Below, in pieces: positions 10,038-18,537 of a stretch of DNA of 64,000 nucleotides. Under the pieces are notes generated by a model that saw only the letters and a list, made by a program, of their open reading frames with translations, had not been told where the DNA came from and searched no databases. Position 1 is the first letter of the stretch; every line of letters begins with the position of its first letter. The translations under genes and the position numbers were made by a program. Source of the DNA: an uncultured Caulobacterales bacterium (GTDB lineage: Bacteria; Pseudomonadota; Alphaproteobacteria; Caulobacterales; Caulobacteraceae). The stretch spans positions 160,134-224,133 of the forward strand of contig CAIMFV010000010.1 in the NCBI GenBank assembly GCA_903840435.1. Reading direction: 5' to 3'.

Positions 10038-10681
10038 GGCCGCCACTCCAGGAAGCGTTCGATCAGGGCGAGGCCCGCCCCTTGGCTCTTCTCAGGATGG
10101 AATTGCACGCCCGCCACATTGTCCTTGGCAATCATCGCGGCGAAGCGTCCGCCATGGTCGGTTTCGGCGGCCACATGGTCTAGGTGTTGTGGAAAGACGG
10201 CGAAGGAATGGGTGAAATACATGGCTTCAGCCGTTCCCATGCCCTTTGTCAGGGGGTGAGGCCCGAGCGGCGTGACATCATTCCAGCCCATATGGGGAAT
10301 CTTGGCCTGACGCGGGTCCTGTGGTTGAAGTTTGCGGGTATCGCCTGGAATCCAACCAAGACCTTTCGTCTCGCCAAACTCAAGCCCTCGGTCGGTCAGG
10401 AGCTGCATGCCGACGCAAATGCCGAGGAATGCGGCGCCTCGCCCTTTCACCGCATGGGTTAAGGCCTCAATCAAGCCATTACGGGCGCTAAGCGCCTCCA
10501 TACAGGCCCGAAAGGCGCCAACGCCCGGCAACACAATCGAATCGGCGGCGGCGACAAAGTCGGGGTCTGAGGTTGCGCGAATATCCCGCCGCCGGTTCAG
10601 GGCACTCGCCGCCGCCCACAGGGCTTTTTCCGCCGAAGGCAGATTGCCAGACCCATAGTCAATGAGGGCGACGGTACGCAT
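10034..10681 (-). CDS. hisH: Imidazole glycerol phosphate synthase glutamine amidotransferase subunit
   Basis: Class I glutaminase of 215 aa that supplies ammonia to HisF. The nucleophile cysteine is in LGICVGMQLL and the His-Glu pair in FHPEKSQGAG. The IDYGSGNLPSAEKAL start is typical. The gene lies 5 bp after hisB and overlaps hisA by 4 bp. Confidence 0.95.
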   Translation of the reverse strand: MRTVALIDYGSGNLPSAEKALWAAASALNRRRDIRATSDPDFVAAADSIVLPGVGAFRACMEALSARNGLIEALTHAVKGRGAAFLGICVGMQLLTDRGLEFGETKGLGWIPGDTRKLQPQDPRQAKIPHMGWNDVTPLGPHPLTKGMGTAEAMYFTHSFAVFPQHLDHVAAETDHGGRFAAMIAKDNVAGVQFHPEKSQGAGLALIERFLEWRP

Positions 10682-10686
10682 GGCGA

Positions 10687-11319
10687 CTAGAGGACACCCT
10701 TGGTGGAGGCCGCTTGGCCAAGCGTTTTCGGGTCGATTTCACTGGCTTCGCGCAAGGCCCGCCCCAGCGCCTTGAACCCGCTTTCGGCAATATGGTGGTT
10801 GTTCTCGCCATAGAGGGTTTCGAGATGCACGCAGGCCCCGGCGTTTTGCGCAAAGGCCTGATGAAATTCCTTGAACAGCTCGGTGTCGAAATCGCCGAGC
10901 TTGTCGCGGCTGAAAGTCGTGCGCCAAACAAGGTATGGACGGTTGCACAGGTCCACGGCACAGCGGGTCAGGGTTTCGTCCATTGGGATGGTCGCACAGC
11001 CGAACCGGCGCAGGCCCTTATAGCCCGGTAGGGCGGCGGCAAAAGCTTGGCCGAGCACAATGCCGACATCCTCGACCGTGTGATGCATGTCGATATGGAG
11101 ATCGCCCGAGGCGGTGAGCTCGAGGTCGAAGCCGCCGTGTCTGGCGAAGCTATCAAGCATATGATCGAAAAAGCCGATCCCGGTCGTGATACGCGTGCGA
11201 CCGACGCCGTCGATTTTCAACCGCGCCTCGATGGCGGTTTCCTTGGTTTTGCGGACAATGTGGCCTTCGCGATGGCCTTCGCTTTCGGGCGATGGCGCGC
11301 GCAGTTCGTCTCCGGTCAT
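10687..11319 (-). CDS. hisB: Imidazoleglycerol-phosphate dehydratase
   Basis: Monofunctional dehydratase of 210 aa, first gene of the his block. The manganese-binding motifs DHMLDSFARHGGFDL, DLHIDMHHTVEDVGI and the later GENNHHIAESGFKALG are intact. About 20 residues precede the conserved core (VRKTKETAIEARL); the true start might be the internal GTG there. The histidinol-phosphatase domain of the enterobacterial bifunctional HisB is absent, as expected for alphaproteobacteria. Confidence 0.94.
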   Translation of the reverse strand: MTGDELRAPSPESEGHREGHIVRKTKETAIEARLKIDGVGRTRITTGIGFFDHMLDSFARHGGFDLELTASGDLHIDMHHTVEDVGIVLGQAFAAALPGYKGLRRFGCATIPMDETLTRCAVDLCNRPYLVWRTTFSRDKLGDFDTELFKEFHQAFAQNAGACVHLETLYGENNHHIAESGFKALGRALREASEIDPKTLGQAASTKGVL

Positions 11320-11350
11320 GTGCGGCCTTCCTTAAAACCTCGTCCGCGGG

Positions 11351-12343
11351 TCACAAAAGTCCCCCCTGTTGTGCGAGCGCTTTTAGCGAGGTCTGGGGTC
11401 TTGGGCCATAGTGTTGAATAACCTCAGCGGCAGCGAGCGCGCCTAACCGGCCAGAGACGGCGGCGGAAAGCCCGCGCGCCAAACCAAACATCACCCCAGC
11501 CGCATATTGGTCGCCTGCGCCGGTGGTATCGACCACATGATCGACCTTGGCGGCCGGAATAAGCTCCACGGCGCCATCGGACAGGATAACCGAGCCTTTT
11601 TCGCCACGCGTGACACAGGCCATGCGGGTGCGCGCGCCCAGGCTGGCGGCGGCGGCGTCGAAATCGTCGGTTTGAAACAGCGCCGTCACCTCGGCCTCAT
11701 TGGCAAAGACGATATCGATCTCGCTGTCGATAAAGGCGAGCAGTCCCGCCCGGTGCCGTTCGACCACGAAGGCATCAGAAAGGGTGATGGCGATTTTCCG
11801 ACCGGCGTCACGGCCAAGTTGGGCCGCCTTGGCAAAGGCGAGGCGGGCCGGTGGCGGGTCGAACAGATAGCCTTCCAGATAGAGGATGGCGGCGCTTTTG
11901 CACACGGCGGGATCGATGTCATCGACGGTTAGGCGGTCTGCGGCGCCCAGACAGGTGCACATGGTCCGCTGACCATCTTCCGTGACATTGACAAGGCACC
12001 TTCCCGTTCCGGGGCCATTCTTCAAAGCTGGTCCGTCGAAATGCACGCCCTGGGCGGTGATGTCATGGCGAAACACCTTGCCTAACAGATCGTCCGCCAC
12101 CTTGCCCAAAAAGGCCGCCTGCCCGCCGAAGCTCGCCACGCCCGCCACCGTATTGGCCGCCGAACCGCCCGAGGTTTCTACCCCTGCGGCCATGGCTGCA
12201 TAAAGGGCTGCCGAGCTTGCGTCATCGACCAGGGTCATTGCCCCCTTGGCGATCCTGTGGGTGGCCAAAAAGGCGTCGTCAGCCGGCGCGATAACGTCGA
12301 CAAGGGCGTTGCCGACAGCGGCGACATCGAAACGGGCAGGCAT
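11351..12343 (-). CDS. PfkB-family carbohydrate/nucleoside kinase (adenosine-kinase type)
   Basis: Ribokinase-fold kinase of 330 aa. The N-terminal GGSAANTVAGVASFGG is the substrate-side motif. The C-terminal DTTGAGDQYAAGVMFGL holds the anion hole and catalytic aspartate. Alphaproteobacterial proteins of this type are often annotated as adenosine kinase, but the substrate cannot be read from the motifs. It sits 31 bp upstream of hisB on the same strand, so it may be cotranscribed with the his genes. A link to purine salvage (AICAR leaves the His pathway) is only inference. Confidence 0.85.
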   Translation of the reverse strand: MPARFDVAAVGNALVDVIAPADDAFLATHRIAKGAMTLVDDASSAALYAAMAAGVETSGGSAANTVAGVASFGGQAAFLGKVADDLLGKVFRHDITAQGVHFDGPALKNGPGTGRCLVNVTEDGQRTMCTCLGAADRLTVDDIDPAVCKSAAILYLEGYLFDPPPARLAFAKAAQLGRDAGRKIAITLSDAFVVERHRAGLLAFIDSEIDIVFANEAEVTALFQTDDFDAAAASLGARTRMACVTRGEKGSVILSDGAVELIPAAKVDHVVDTTGAGDQYAAGVMFGLARGLSAAVSGRLGALAAAEVIQHYGPRPQTSLKALAQQGGLL

Positions 12344-12481
12344 GTCAGAAAGCTCATCTTCAGAGGAGGGGGGCGCGCCAGATGGGTAGGCCCCAGCGGC
12401 GGCGGAGTATAGTCAGGCTTGCCTTGAGAGCAATCAAAAGGGCAAGAACGGCTTTCGCTTTCGTACGGAAAGAGGTTTCCC

Positions 12482-13342
12482 GTGTCGCGCCGTCGCCTCG
12501 CCCTGCTCACCCCGGACCCGCAAGACCCGCTCTATGCGACGCGCATTCGCCCGCCGGAGGCCGATTATCGCCTGCTGTTTGAACGCCTCAATGTCGAGGT
12601 GGTCGCCCATCCGTGGGTGCACGGCGCGCCGCGCGACGTCGACGGCGCCTTGGCAAGCCTCGCTTGGGGTTATCATTTCAAGCTTGCGGCCTTCACGCAA
12701 ATGCTCGCCACCTGGCCCGGCGACATTCCGCTTGCCAATCCGCCGTCCGTGCTCGTCTGGAATGCACGCAAGACCTATCTGGCGGAACTGAACGCGCAAG
12801 GGGTCGCCACCATCCCTACCCTCACACCGGAAGAGACCGACGCGGCGCTGATCCGTGAAGCCTTTGAGGCGTTTGGAGCGGAGGAATTGGTGATTAAGCC
12901 GCTGGTCTCAGCGGGATCGCACGAAACCTTTCGCCTGGCGCGCGGGGACATCTATTCGGGTCCGACGCGGGGTCGGATGGTCCAGCCCCTCCTGACAGCG
13001 GTCGCCGAAGAGGGCGAGCTGTCGCTCTTCTATTTTGGCGGTGTTTTTAGTCACGCCGTGGTCAAGCGCGCAGCTCACGGCGATTTTCGCGTCCAACCGC
13101 AGTTCGGCGCCGAGATCACCACCTGGACGCCCTCACACGAGGCGACCGCTTTGGCCGAAGCTGTGCTCGCCGCTGCGCCCAAGGGGATCATCTATGCGCG
13201 GATCGATCTCTTACGTGACCAAAAGGGCGAGCTTCGGCTCATGGAGCTCGAAGCCATCGAACCTGACCTCTATTTCGCCCACGCGCCCGATGGCGGCGCC
13301 CAGTTCGGCGCGGCGGTCTTAGCCGCGTTTGGCTGGGCCTAA
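12482..13342 (+). CDS. ATP-grasp domain protein
   Basis: Cytosolic protein of 286 aa with an ATP-grasp layout like RimK/glutathione-synthetase relatives. It has the linker KTYLAELNAQGVATIPT, the ATP-binding strand EELVIKPLVSAGSHETFR, an acidic loop VAEEGELSLFYFGG, the HAVVKRAAHGDFRVQ segment, and the metal-binding end YARIDLLRDQ...LMELEAIEPDLYF. The GTG start follows an aaagagg ribosome-binding site. Related proteins are often annotated as hypothetical or DcsG-like. The amine and acid substrates are unknown and there is no partner gene next door. Confidence 0.8.
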   Translation: MSRRRLALLTPDPQDPLYATRIRPPEADYRLLFERLNVEVVAHPWVHGAPRDVDGALASLAWGYHFKLAAFTQMLATWPGDIPLANPPSVLVWNARKTYLAELNAQGVATIPTLTPEETDAALIREAFEAFGAEELVIKPLVSAGSHETFRLARGDIYSGPTRGRMVQPLLTAVAEEGELSLFYFGGVFSHAVVKRAAHGDFRVQPQFGAEITTWTPSHEATALAEAVLAAAPKGIIYARIDLLRDQKGELRLMELEAIEPDLYFAHAPDGGAQFGAAVLAAFGWA

Positions 13343-13544
13343 CCCGATAGGCTTCGCGCTTCTGCGGTGTTGTACCGGTCGGGGCGTGGCTCGTGTCGAG
13401 AGCGCCCCCTAAAGGACCCAAAGTCGACACGCGACAAATTGTCCGCATCAAATCTTTGATCTTGCCCAATGGCGTCCGGTTCCGCTCGATAGACTGACAC
13501 TGCTCGTCGGTTCGGGCATCGACACAGCCTGGGACGCGCCTGAC

Positions 13545-14461
13545 GTGACAGCCAAGATTGTGACGGCGGCTTTCGAAGGGGTGGAGGCGCGGCGGGTCGA
13601 TGTCGAGGTGCAGATCAGCTCCGGCGTCGTCGCCTTCATCATTGTTGGATTGGCCGACAAGGCGGTGGCGGAAAGCCGGGAGCGGGTGCGCGCCGCCTTT
13701 GCGGGATTGGGTTTGGCCCTGCCTGCCAAGCGCCTGGTGGTCAATCTTGCCCCCGCCGATCTGCCGAAAGAGGGCTCCCATTATGATCTGCCCATTGCGC
13801 TTGGCCTGATGGCCGCCATGGGCGTCGCGCCGCCTGAGGCCTTGGAGGGGTGGTTGGCCTTTGGCGAGCTCAGCCTGGACGGCCGCATCGCGCCAGCGGT
13901 CGGTGCGCTCCCCGCCGCAATCGCCGCCCGCGCCATGGGCCTTGGACTGATCTGCGCCGAGGCGAGCGGCCCTGAGGCGGCCTGGGCGGGGGAGACCCCC
14001 ATCCTGGCCCCGCGCTCGTTGATCGCCCTGATCAATCATTTTCGCGGCACTCAGATTCTCACGCCGCCCCAGCCTGGACCCGCACTCGACGGAACCGGCG
14101 GTCCTGACCTCGCTGACGTCAAGGGCCAGGATCAGGCGCGCAGGGCGTTAGAGATTGCCGCAGCCGGGGGCCATAATCTGTTATTTTGCGGCCCGCCGGG
14201 CTCGGGAAAATCCATGCTGGCCAGCCGCGTGCCCGGGCTCTTGCCGCCCTTATCGACGAAGGAACTGTTAGAAACCTCAATGGTACATTCCATGGCGGGC
14301 TTAATCGCCAAGGGGGCGCTGACCCGACGCCGCCCGTTTCGCGCGCCCCACCACTCCGCCAGCATGGCCGCCCTGGTCGGCGGCGGCTCAAAGGCAAAAC
14401 CGGGTGAGGTGTCTTTGGCCCATAATGGCGTGTTGTTTTTGGATGAGTTGCCGGAATTCAC
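13545..14461 (+). pseudogene. comM: comM/yifB Mg-chelatase-like AAA ATPase, 5' part, interrupted
   Basis: Codons 1-305 of a ComM/YifB-family ATPase, which in other bacteria is a hexameric helicase promoting branch migration during natural transformation. The part keeps the N-terminal Lon-protease-like domain ([27 protein letters not shown]), Walker A (GPPGSGKSM) and Walker B ([10 protein letters not shown]). The frame then enters the mobile element and stops at a TAG inside its terminal inverted repeat. The start is the GTG at 13545. The rest of the gene is at 19645-20260. Joining the halves after removing one gaattcac copy gives 510 codons without a frameshift, close to the usual family length. 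Confidence 0.93.
14454..14461. repeat. Left target-site duplication (8 bp)
   Basis: gaattcac directly before the left inverted repeat. The identical octamer follows the right inverted repeat at 19637-19644. Eight base pairs is the duplication length known for IS1595-family insertions. Confidence 0.92.
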
Positions 14462-14479
14462 CGGCATTATGTAGCAAAC
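14462..14479 (+). repeat. Left terminal inverted repeat
   Basis: cggcattatgtagcaaac, an exact reverse complement of 19619-19636. It contains the TAG that ends the 5' comM frame. Confidence 0.92.
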
Positions 14480-14530
14480 ACACCAATCGGACTCTTCTTC
14501 TTTTTGGAGGTCCGGGGGTATTTTTGAGGA

Positions 14531-15004
14531 ATGGAAAGACCGAACACAGTCTCGGGGCTGGTTGCAAAGCGCGACGAGCTTGTGAAGTACCGCGAGCGCC
14601 TGGAAGCCGATATAAGGGCGCTCGTCTGCGATATCGATCACTTAGAAGCGGCGATTCGCATCTTTGATCCGGAGGACACGCCAGAGGCCCGTATGCGTTA
14701 TGCCGCATTGCACCGCGCGCCAAAAGGCCAATCAACGCGATTCATACTTTCCAGCCTCCGGGAGGCGTCTGGGCCTTTGACGTCGCGTCAACTTGCGGAC
14801 CTTTGGTGCGTGGATCGTGGGCTCGTCGCCAAACCCTCTACAGTATCGATGCTTCGCAAGCGAATGGGAGCGACACTCAAGGTGCTTCACAACAAAGGCG
14901 TTGTTCAACAGAGCGGATATATCGACGGCTGGATTGGCTGGTGTTTGCCGTCGCCGGATGTAGCGAGCACACGGTCAGCCTTACCGCACATTGGGGTGAG
15001 ATGA
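14531..15004 (+). CDS. Conserved hypothetical cargo protein (coiled coil plus winged-helix-like region)
   Basis: Protein of 157 aa beginning MERPNTVSGLVAKRDEL. Residues about 8-50 form a charged heptad-like helix (KRDELVKYRERLEADIRALV) followed by DHLEAAIRIFDP. Residues about 70-140 look like a winged helix (STRFILSSLREASGPLTSRQLADL, then a KVLHNKGVVQQSG wing). From memory, proteins with this MERPNTVSGLVAKR start are widespread in alphaproteobacteria near transposases, but their function is unknown. It is transcribed inward from the left end of the element, and its 3' end overlaps the 3' end of the aquaporin gene on the other strand. Confidence 0.75.
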   Translation: MERPNTVSGLVAKRDELVKYRERLEADIRALVCDIDHLEAAIRIFDPEDTPEARMRYAALHRAPKGQSTRFILSSLREASGPLTSRQLADLWCVDRGLVAKPSTVSMLRKRMGATLKVLHNKGVVQQSGYIDGWIGWCLPSPDVASTRSALPHIGVR

Positions 15005-15733
15005 TCCATTTGGCCCGGCGCTCTTGCGTTCAGTCCTTAATAACCAACCGAAGACCCCGACCGCTGCAATCGCTCCCATAATCTGGGCGGTGACAAAGCC
15101 CAGCACCGACGAAGGGGCGATACCTGCGAACGTATTGGAGAGACTTCGCGCGACGGTCACAGCGGGATTTGCGAAAGACGTTGACGCCGTAAACCAGTAG
15201 GCCGATGTGATGTAGAGACCGACCGCATTAGGAGTGAAGTTAGCTTTGAACTGAACGCATCCGAGTATGGTCCCCAAGAGACCGAATGTTGCGACAAATT
15301 CAGAAAACATTTGCGGCGCACCGTCGCGGACTTTCGTTGAGACTTGTAAGATGTGTTCTCCGAACATGGCATGCGCAATATAGACCCCCAGGACAGCGCC
15401 GATGACCTGGGCGCCAACGAACAGAAACGCCAGTTTGGCTCGTATTTCTCCCCGCACCAGGAAGGCCAATGTGACGGCAGGATTGAAGTGCGCACCGGAG
15501 ATAGAACCAAAAATGGTTATCAACACGACCAGCGCGGCGCCTGTGGATATCGTATTGCCTAGGAGCGCCACGGCGATATTTCCGCCGCAAAGGCGATCTC
15601 CCATGATGCCCGACCCGACGACGACGGCCAACAGCATCGCCGTCCCCAAACCTTCAGCGACCAATTGTTTGGCTAGACTGAATGTGCTTGATCGCGCCTC
15701 GATATCGGGCGCTGTTTCTTCCAGAGGTGTCAT
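14981..15733 (-). CDS. aqpS: MIP-family channel, likely arsenite exit channel (AqpS type)
   Basis: Aquaglyceroporin-like inner-membrane channel, 250 aa, six helices plus two half-helices. Both NPA motifs are present (HFNPAVTL, residues 84-86; FANPAVTVARS, 189-191, with the selectivity-filter-like arginine at 196). It is the last gene of arsR-arsC-aqpS and its ATG overlaps the arsC stop (TGATG). In Sinorhizobium meliloti an aquaporin in the ars operon lets arsenite made by ArsC leave the cell down its gradient; the same role is inferred here from context. No arsB or acr3 pump is present in the element. Confidence 0.85.
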   Translation of the reverse strand: MTPLEETAPDIEARSSTFSLAKQLVAEGLGTAMLLAVVVGSGIMGDRLCGGNIAVALLGNTISTGAALVVLITIFGSISGAHFNPAVTLAFLVRGEIRAKLAFLFVGAQVIGAVLGVYIAHAMFGEHILQVSTKVRDGAPQMFSEFVATFGLLGTILGCVQFKANFTPNAVGLYITSAYWFTASTSFANPAVTVARSLSNTFAGIAPSSVLGFVTAQIMGAIAAVGVFGWLLRTERKSAGPNGSSHPNVR

Positions 15734-16260
15734 CAGGCCGTTCCCGGCGCGTCTTTGGTGCTGCCAATGTCGTCCATCCGGGCCTTTAGAGATTGTCGGC
15801 TCAATGACGCGATTGGCAAGCTCGCGAAAATGCCGATCCGATTGTTCAAAAACCGATATGTGTCCGCGAACGCGAGGGCGATGGCCGCATCAGAACCTTC
15901 AACGGAGGCCGGGTCAGGCAGTCCCCAATGAGAGGAGATGGGCTGGCCCGGCCAGATTGGGCAAATCTCACCCGCTGCTGTGTCACAGACGGTAATAACA
16001 AAATCGAGCTCAGGCGCTCCGGCGGAAGCGAACTCATCCCACGGCTTAGAGCGAAAGGCGCCGGTGTCGTAACCGAGGCTCGCCAACAACTTAAGGGCCT
16101 GGGGGTGAACCTCGCCCTTGGGATGTGACCCGGCTGAATAAGCGGCGAACTTACCTTGGCCGACCCTGTTCATGATCGCTTCCGCCAAGATCGAGCGAGC
16201 GGAATTTCCCGTGCAAAGGAAGAGGATATTGAACGGCTTGGGAACATCCAGGGTCGTCAT
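15733..16260 (-). CDS. arsC: Arsenate reductase, low-molecular-weight phosphatase type
   Basis: Cytosolic enzyme of 175 aa reducing arsenate to arsenite. The LMW-PTPase loop CTGNSARS places the nucleophile at Cys16 and Arg at 22. The redox pair is probably Cys92 and Cys100 (VCDTAAGEIC), and an acid-loop aspartate lies in LPDP (116). This arrangement resembles thioredoxin-coupled ArsC. The start at 16260 overlaps the arsR stop (ATGA). The frame is open upstream, but the extra residues belong to arsR DNA. About 35 residues follow the usual core. Confidence 0.92.
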   Translation of the reverse strand: MTTLDVPKPFNILFLCTGNSARSILAEAIMNRVGQGKFAAYSAGSHPKGEVHPQALKLLASLGYDTGAFRSKPWDEFASAGAPELDFVITVCDTAAGEICPIWPGQPISSHWGLPDPASVEGSDAAIALAFADTYRFLNNRIGIFASLPIASLSRQSLKARMDDIGSTKDAPGTA

Positions 16261-16631
16261 GATTTCATTTCCTCGTATTCCGCCGCGTCGCTCGCGCAAC
16301 AAGTGGCTCGGGTTGCAACGTCCATCAAAGGTACACAGATGTCTGGCTCGCCATTGCAGCAGTCCGCCAACAGGAAGGCGAGTAACTCGCGCATTCGCCC
16401 AAAGTTCGCGCTGTAAAGGATCATCCGGCCGTCCCGCCGTCGGGTGATAAGTCCCGCGTGGCTGAGCACGTTTAGATTGGCGGTGAGTGTGCTCGGGGGA
16501 GATGATAAGGCGCCTGCGATATCACCAGCCTTCACTCCGCGAGGACCGGCACGAACCAGCAATCGAAAGATGGCAAGCCGTCCTTCGAGGCCGAGCAAAG
16601 AGAGGACATTAGCGGCTTCGTTGATTTCCAT
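16257..16631 (-). CDS. arsR: ArsR-family arsenic-responsive repressor
   Basis: Winged-helix repressor of 124 aa. The DNA-reading helix region reads AGDIAGALSSPPSTLTANLNVLSHAGL, followed by the wing RRRDGRMILYSA. Cysteines cluster in the C-terminal helix (C91, C92, C99 in CCNGEPDIC, and a CC pair near residue 110). They are therefore in the C-terminal position seen in Acidithiobacillus-type ArsR, not in the classic CVC of the recognition helix. It leads the operon arsR-arsC-aqpS, with all three genes overlapping by 1-4 bp. Confidence 0.92.
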   Translation of the reverse strand: MEINEAANVLSLLGLEGRLAIFRLLVRAGPRGVKAGDIAGALSSPPSTLTANLNVLSHAGLITRRRDGRMILYSANFGRMRELLAFLLADCCNGEPDICVPLMDVATRATCCASDAAEYEEMKS

Positions 16632-16680
16632 AATTCTACAATACTCGAAATTTGGATAACTTAGTAGGCGGGATTCGTGA
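16632..16680 (-). promoter_or_regulatory. Likely arsR promoter/operator region
   Basis: AT-rich 49 bp directly upstream of arsR inside an otherwise GC-rich context. It includes the imperfectly symmetric core aaatttcgagtatt (minus strand). An autoregulating ArsR would be expected to bind here. No clean -35/-10 pair could be assigned. Confidence 0.35.
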
Positions 16681-16794
16681 CAGTTTTATGGACCTGCGTG
16701 TGAGCGCGCTCGCCGGGTTCGAGCCGGTCCGTCATTCCCCGTCCAATCCAAGTCGCCAGCGTGCTATGGAAGGATGCTCGCCGTCACAGTACGC

Positions 16795-17793
16795 CTAGGC
16801 TGCACTTCTGTCTGCGCGCTGCCAATAGCCCTTCCACGCACGGCTAACAGGGTGTCCCAGCGCCGCGCCCATGGCGTCAAGATACTGCCCGCCATTGGAC
16901 AGGCGACGTCGATCCTCGCGCCAAGCCATTTCGAGGGCGTAGGCGTTCAGGTACTTGCCAGCGATATGGTGGTGGACGCCAATTTCGGCGCGACGAATGC
17001 GCGAGAAGAAACTTTCGGCCATGTTGGTGCAGGCGTCATGGGTAGAGTAGGCCTCAGAGTGATTGATCCGCTTGGTCAAAAACTTGGCCGATAGGACATC
17101 CCAGTGGTTCGCCTCGTCGGCAAAAACCGTAGAGCCCGGCTTTATTCTTTCAGCCACGACGGGCGTTCCAGCCGCCTCGGTGCGGGCCACAAAGGGCAAG
17201 CACTGGCCGTTCCGCTCGCGCATGACCACGACCACCTGGCGCTTGCCGTTTTGGTGCAGCGCCAACCTGCGGTCAATCCTGTGTTCCTTACGGTTCGCGG
17301 GCTTCACGTATCCGCCGAAATAGGCGCCATCGACTTCAACCTCACCATCGATCTCGACTTGAGATTGCTCGTGGGCCATGGCCTCGCGGATCTTATGAGC
17401 GAGCACGAAGGCGGTCTTGTATTGGACATCAAGGTCCCGAGAAAGTTGCAACGCGGGATATCCTTTTGCACCATTCACGAAAATCGCGATGGCGGCGAGA
17501 ATGTCCCGGATTGGCAATTTGCGGCTGGCGAAGATCGTCCCACTCGTCACGCTGAACTGAGCGTGGCAGGCCTTGCACTTGAAAATCTTGCGCGTGGTGA
17601 TCTCGTACGCCGCCGCACACCCGCAACGCGTGCAGACAGGTTCTCCGCCGGTCGCAGCCCAGCGGATGGACTTAAAGACCGCGTGCGCCTCGTCGTCGCA
17701 AAGGCGGATGACCTTCGCCAACGATAGGCTGCGGGCTTTCGCCGAAAGGAGGAAGTGCTGGGCCAAAAACCACACATGCGTTATATTAAGCAC
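16795..17793 (-). CDS. IS1595-family DDE transposase
   Basis: Transposase of 332 aa. A zinc-binding domain at the N-terminus has CTRC (54-57) and CKAC (73-76), followed by QFSVTSGTIFASRKLP, typical of IS1595/ISXO2-like enzymes. The catalytic core shows VEVDGAYFGG (Asp155), VFADEANHWD (Asp226) and NMAESFFSRIRRAEIGVHHH (Glu260 plus the HHH segment). All expected catalytic residues are present, so it may be active. The start is a GTG at 17793; shorter starts are possible. It is the only transposase in the element. Confidence 0.92.
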   Translation of the reverse strand: MLNITHVWFLAQHFLLSAKARSLSLAKVIRLCDDEAHAVFKSIRWAATGGEPVCTRCGCAAAYEITTRKIFKCKACHAQFSVTSGTIFASRKLPIRDILAAIAIFVNGAKGYPALQLSRDLDVQYKTAFVLAHKIREAMAHEQSQVEIDGEVEVDGAYFGGYVKPANRKEHRIDRRLALHQNGKRQVVVVMRERNGQCLPFVARTEAAGTPVVAERIKPGSTVFADEANHWDVLSAKFLTKRINHSEAYSTHDACTNMAESFFSRIRRAEIGVHHHIAGKYLNAYALEMAWREDRRRLSNGGQYLDAMGAALGHPVSRAWKGYWQRADRSAA

Positions 17794-17876
17794 GAATATG
17801 TTAGGTTTTCACTCGGGTCTTGGCAAGAGCAAAACCAACGGATATGTTGCTTTTCTTTCGGAAACGAGGGGAATCG

Positions 17877-18104
17877 ATGGCAGCGGCAAGCGACGAATGG
17901 TCTGAACAGGCTAAGCGTCACCTCAAGGCGACCTTAAAACGCCACGGTGTAGGCTATGCCGAACTCGGAAAGCGGCTCACGGATATGGGCTTGCCCGAAA
18001 ATGATTCCTCAATTGCGATGAAAATCAATCGAGGAGCGTTTCCTGCATGGTGGCTATTCGCGGTAATGCGTGCAATTGGCGCTCATACGTTGCATTTGGG
18101 CTAA
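17877..18104 (+). CDS. Small DUF6471-like protein
   Basis: Protein of 75 aa: MAAASDEWSEQAKRHLK, then LKRHGVGYAELGKRLTDMG, a SIAMKINRGAFPAWW segment and an AIGAHTLHL end. The helix-turn-helix-like order (AELGKRLTDMG, then MKINRG) matches what I recall of DUF6471, a small family of unknown function. The ATG at 17877 is preceded by a gagggga ribosome-binding site; an upstream in-frame start would add 19 unrelated residues. It is divergent from the transposase gene with about 80 bp between them, so it could act as a local regulator. That is inference. Confidence 0.75.
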   Translation: MAAASDEWSEQAKRHLKATLKRHGVGYAELGKRLTDMGLPENDSSIAMKINRGAFPAWWLFAVMRAIGAHTLHLG

Positions 18105-18537
18105 TCGCTGACTGCGGATCTTACGCCCACTCAGCTCGTACGCTCAAATTGTACAAGTTATCGCAGTAGCAGTCAGGACTTCCTCACTGTATCTCGATCT
18201 CAAATCAGGGTTTAGATACACTACACGCCTAGGGCTATCGTGCGAAAGGTAAGCAACATGCAGGCGGTGATAGCGGTGACAATTCGGGCAAGGAATTCAA
18301 TTAATATAGACCAAATATGGCGCGCGATTACCTGAGAGCGACCTGATTAATGGCGAGTTGTACCAAACAGATGTCAAAGGATGACAAACAAATTTTAGAA
18401 CGCAGGTCGTCGGGGTCGGCTTAGAACTGGGATTCCCTTTCTAATGCATGATTACAACGGGTGTGAACAAGATGCGTCTTCATGCTATCGAATAAAAGTG
18501 CATCAGATCGATTGAATAACGACAGATAGGTCACGTT
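18105..18537. other. 433-bp AT-rich spacer without recognisable genes
   Basis: No credible coding frame, RNA gene or clear terminator was seen. Base composition is visibly more AT-rich than the host chromosome and continuous with the following gene, suggesting shared foreign origin. It presumably holds the promoter of the membrane protein gene at 18538. Confidence 0.5.
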
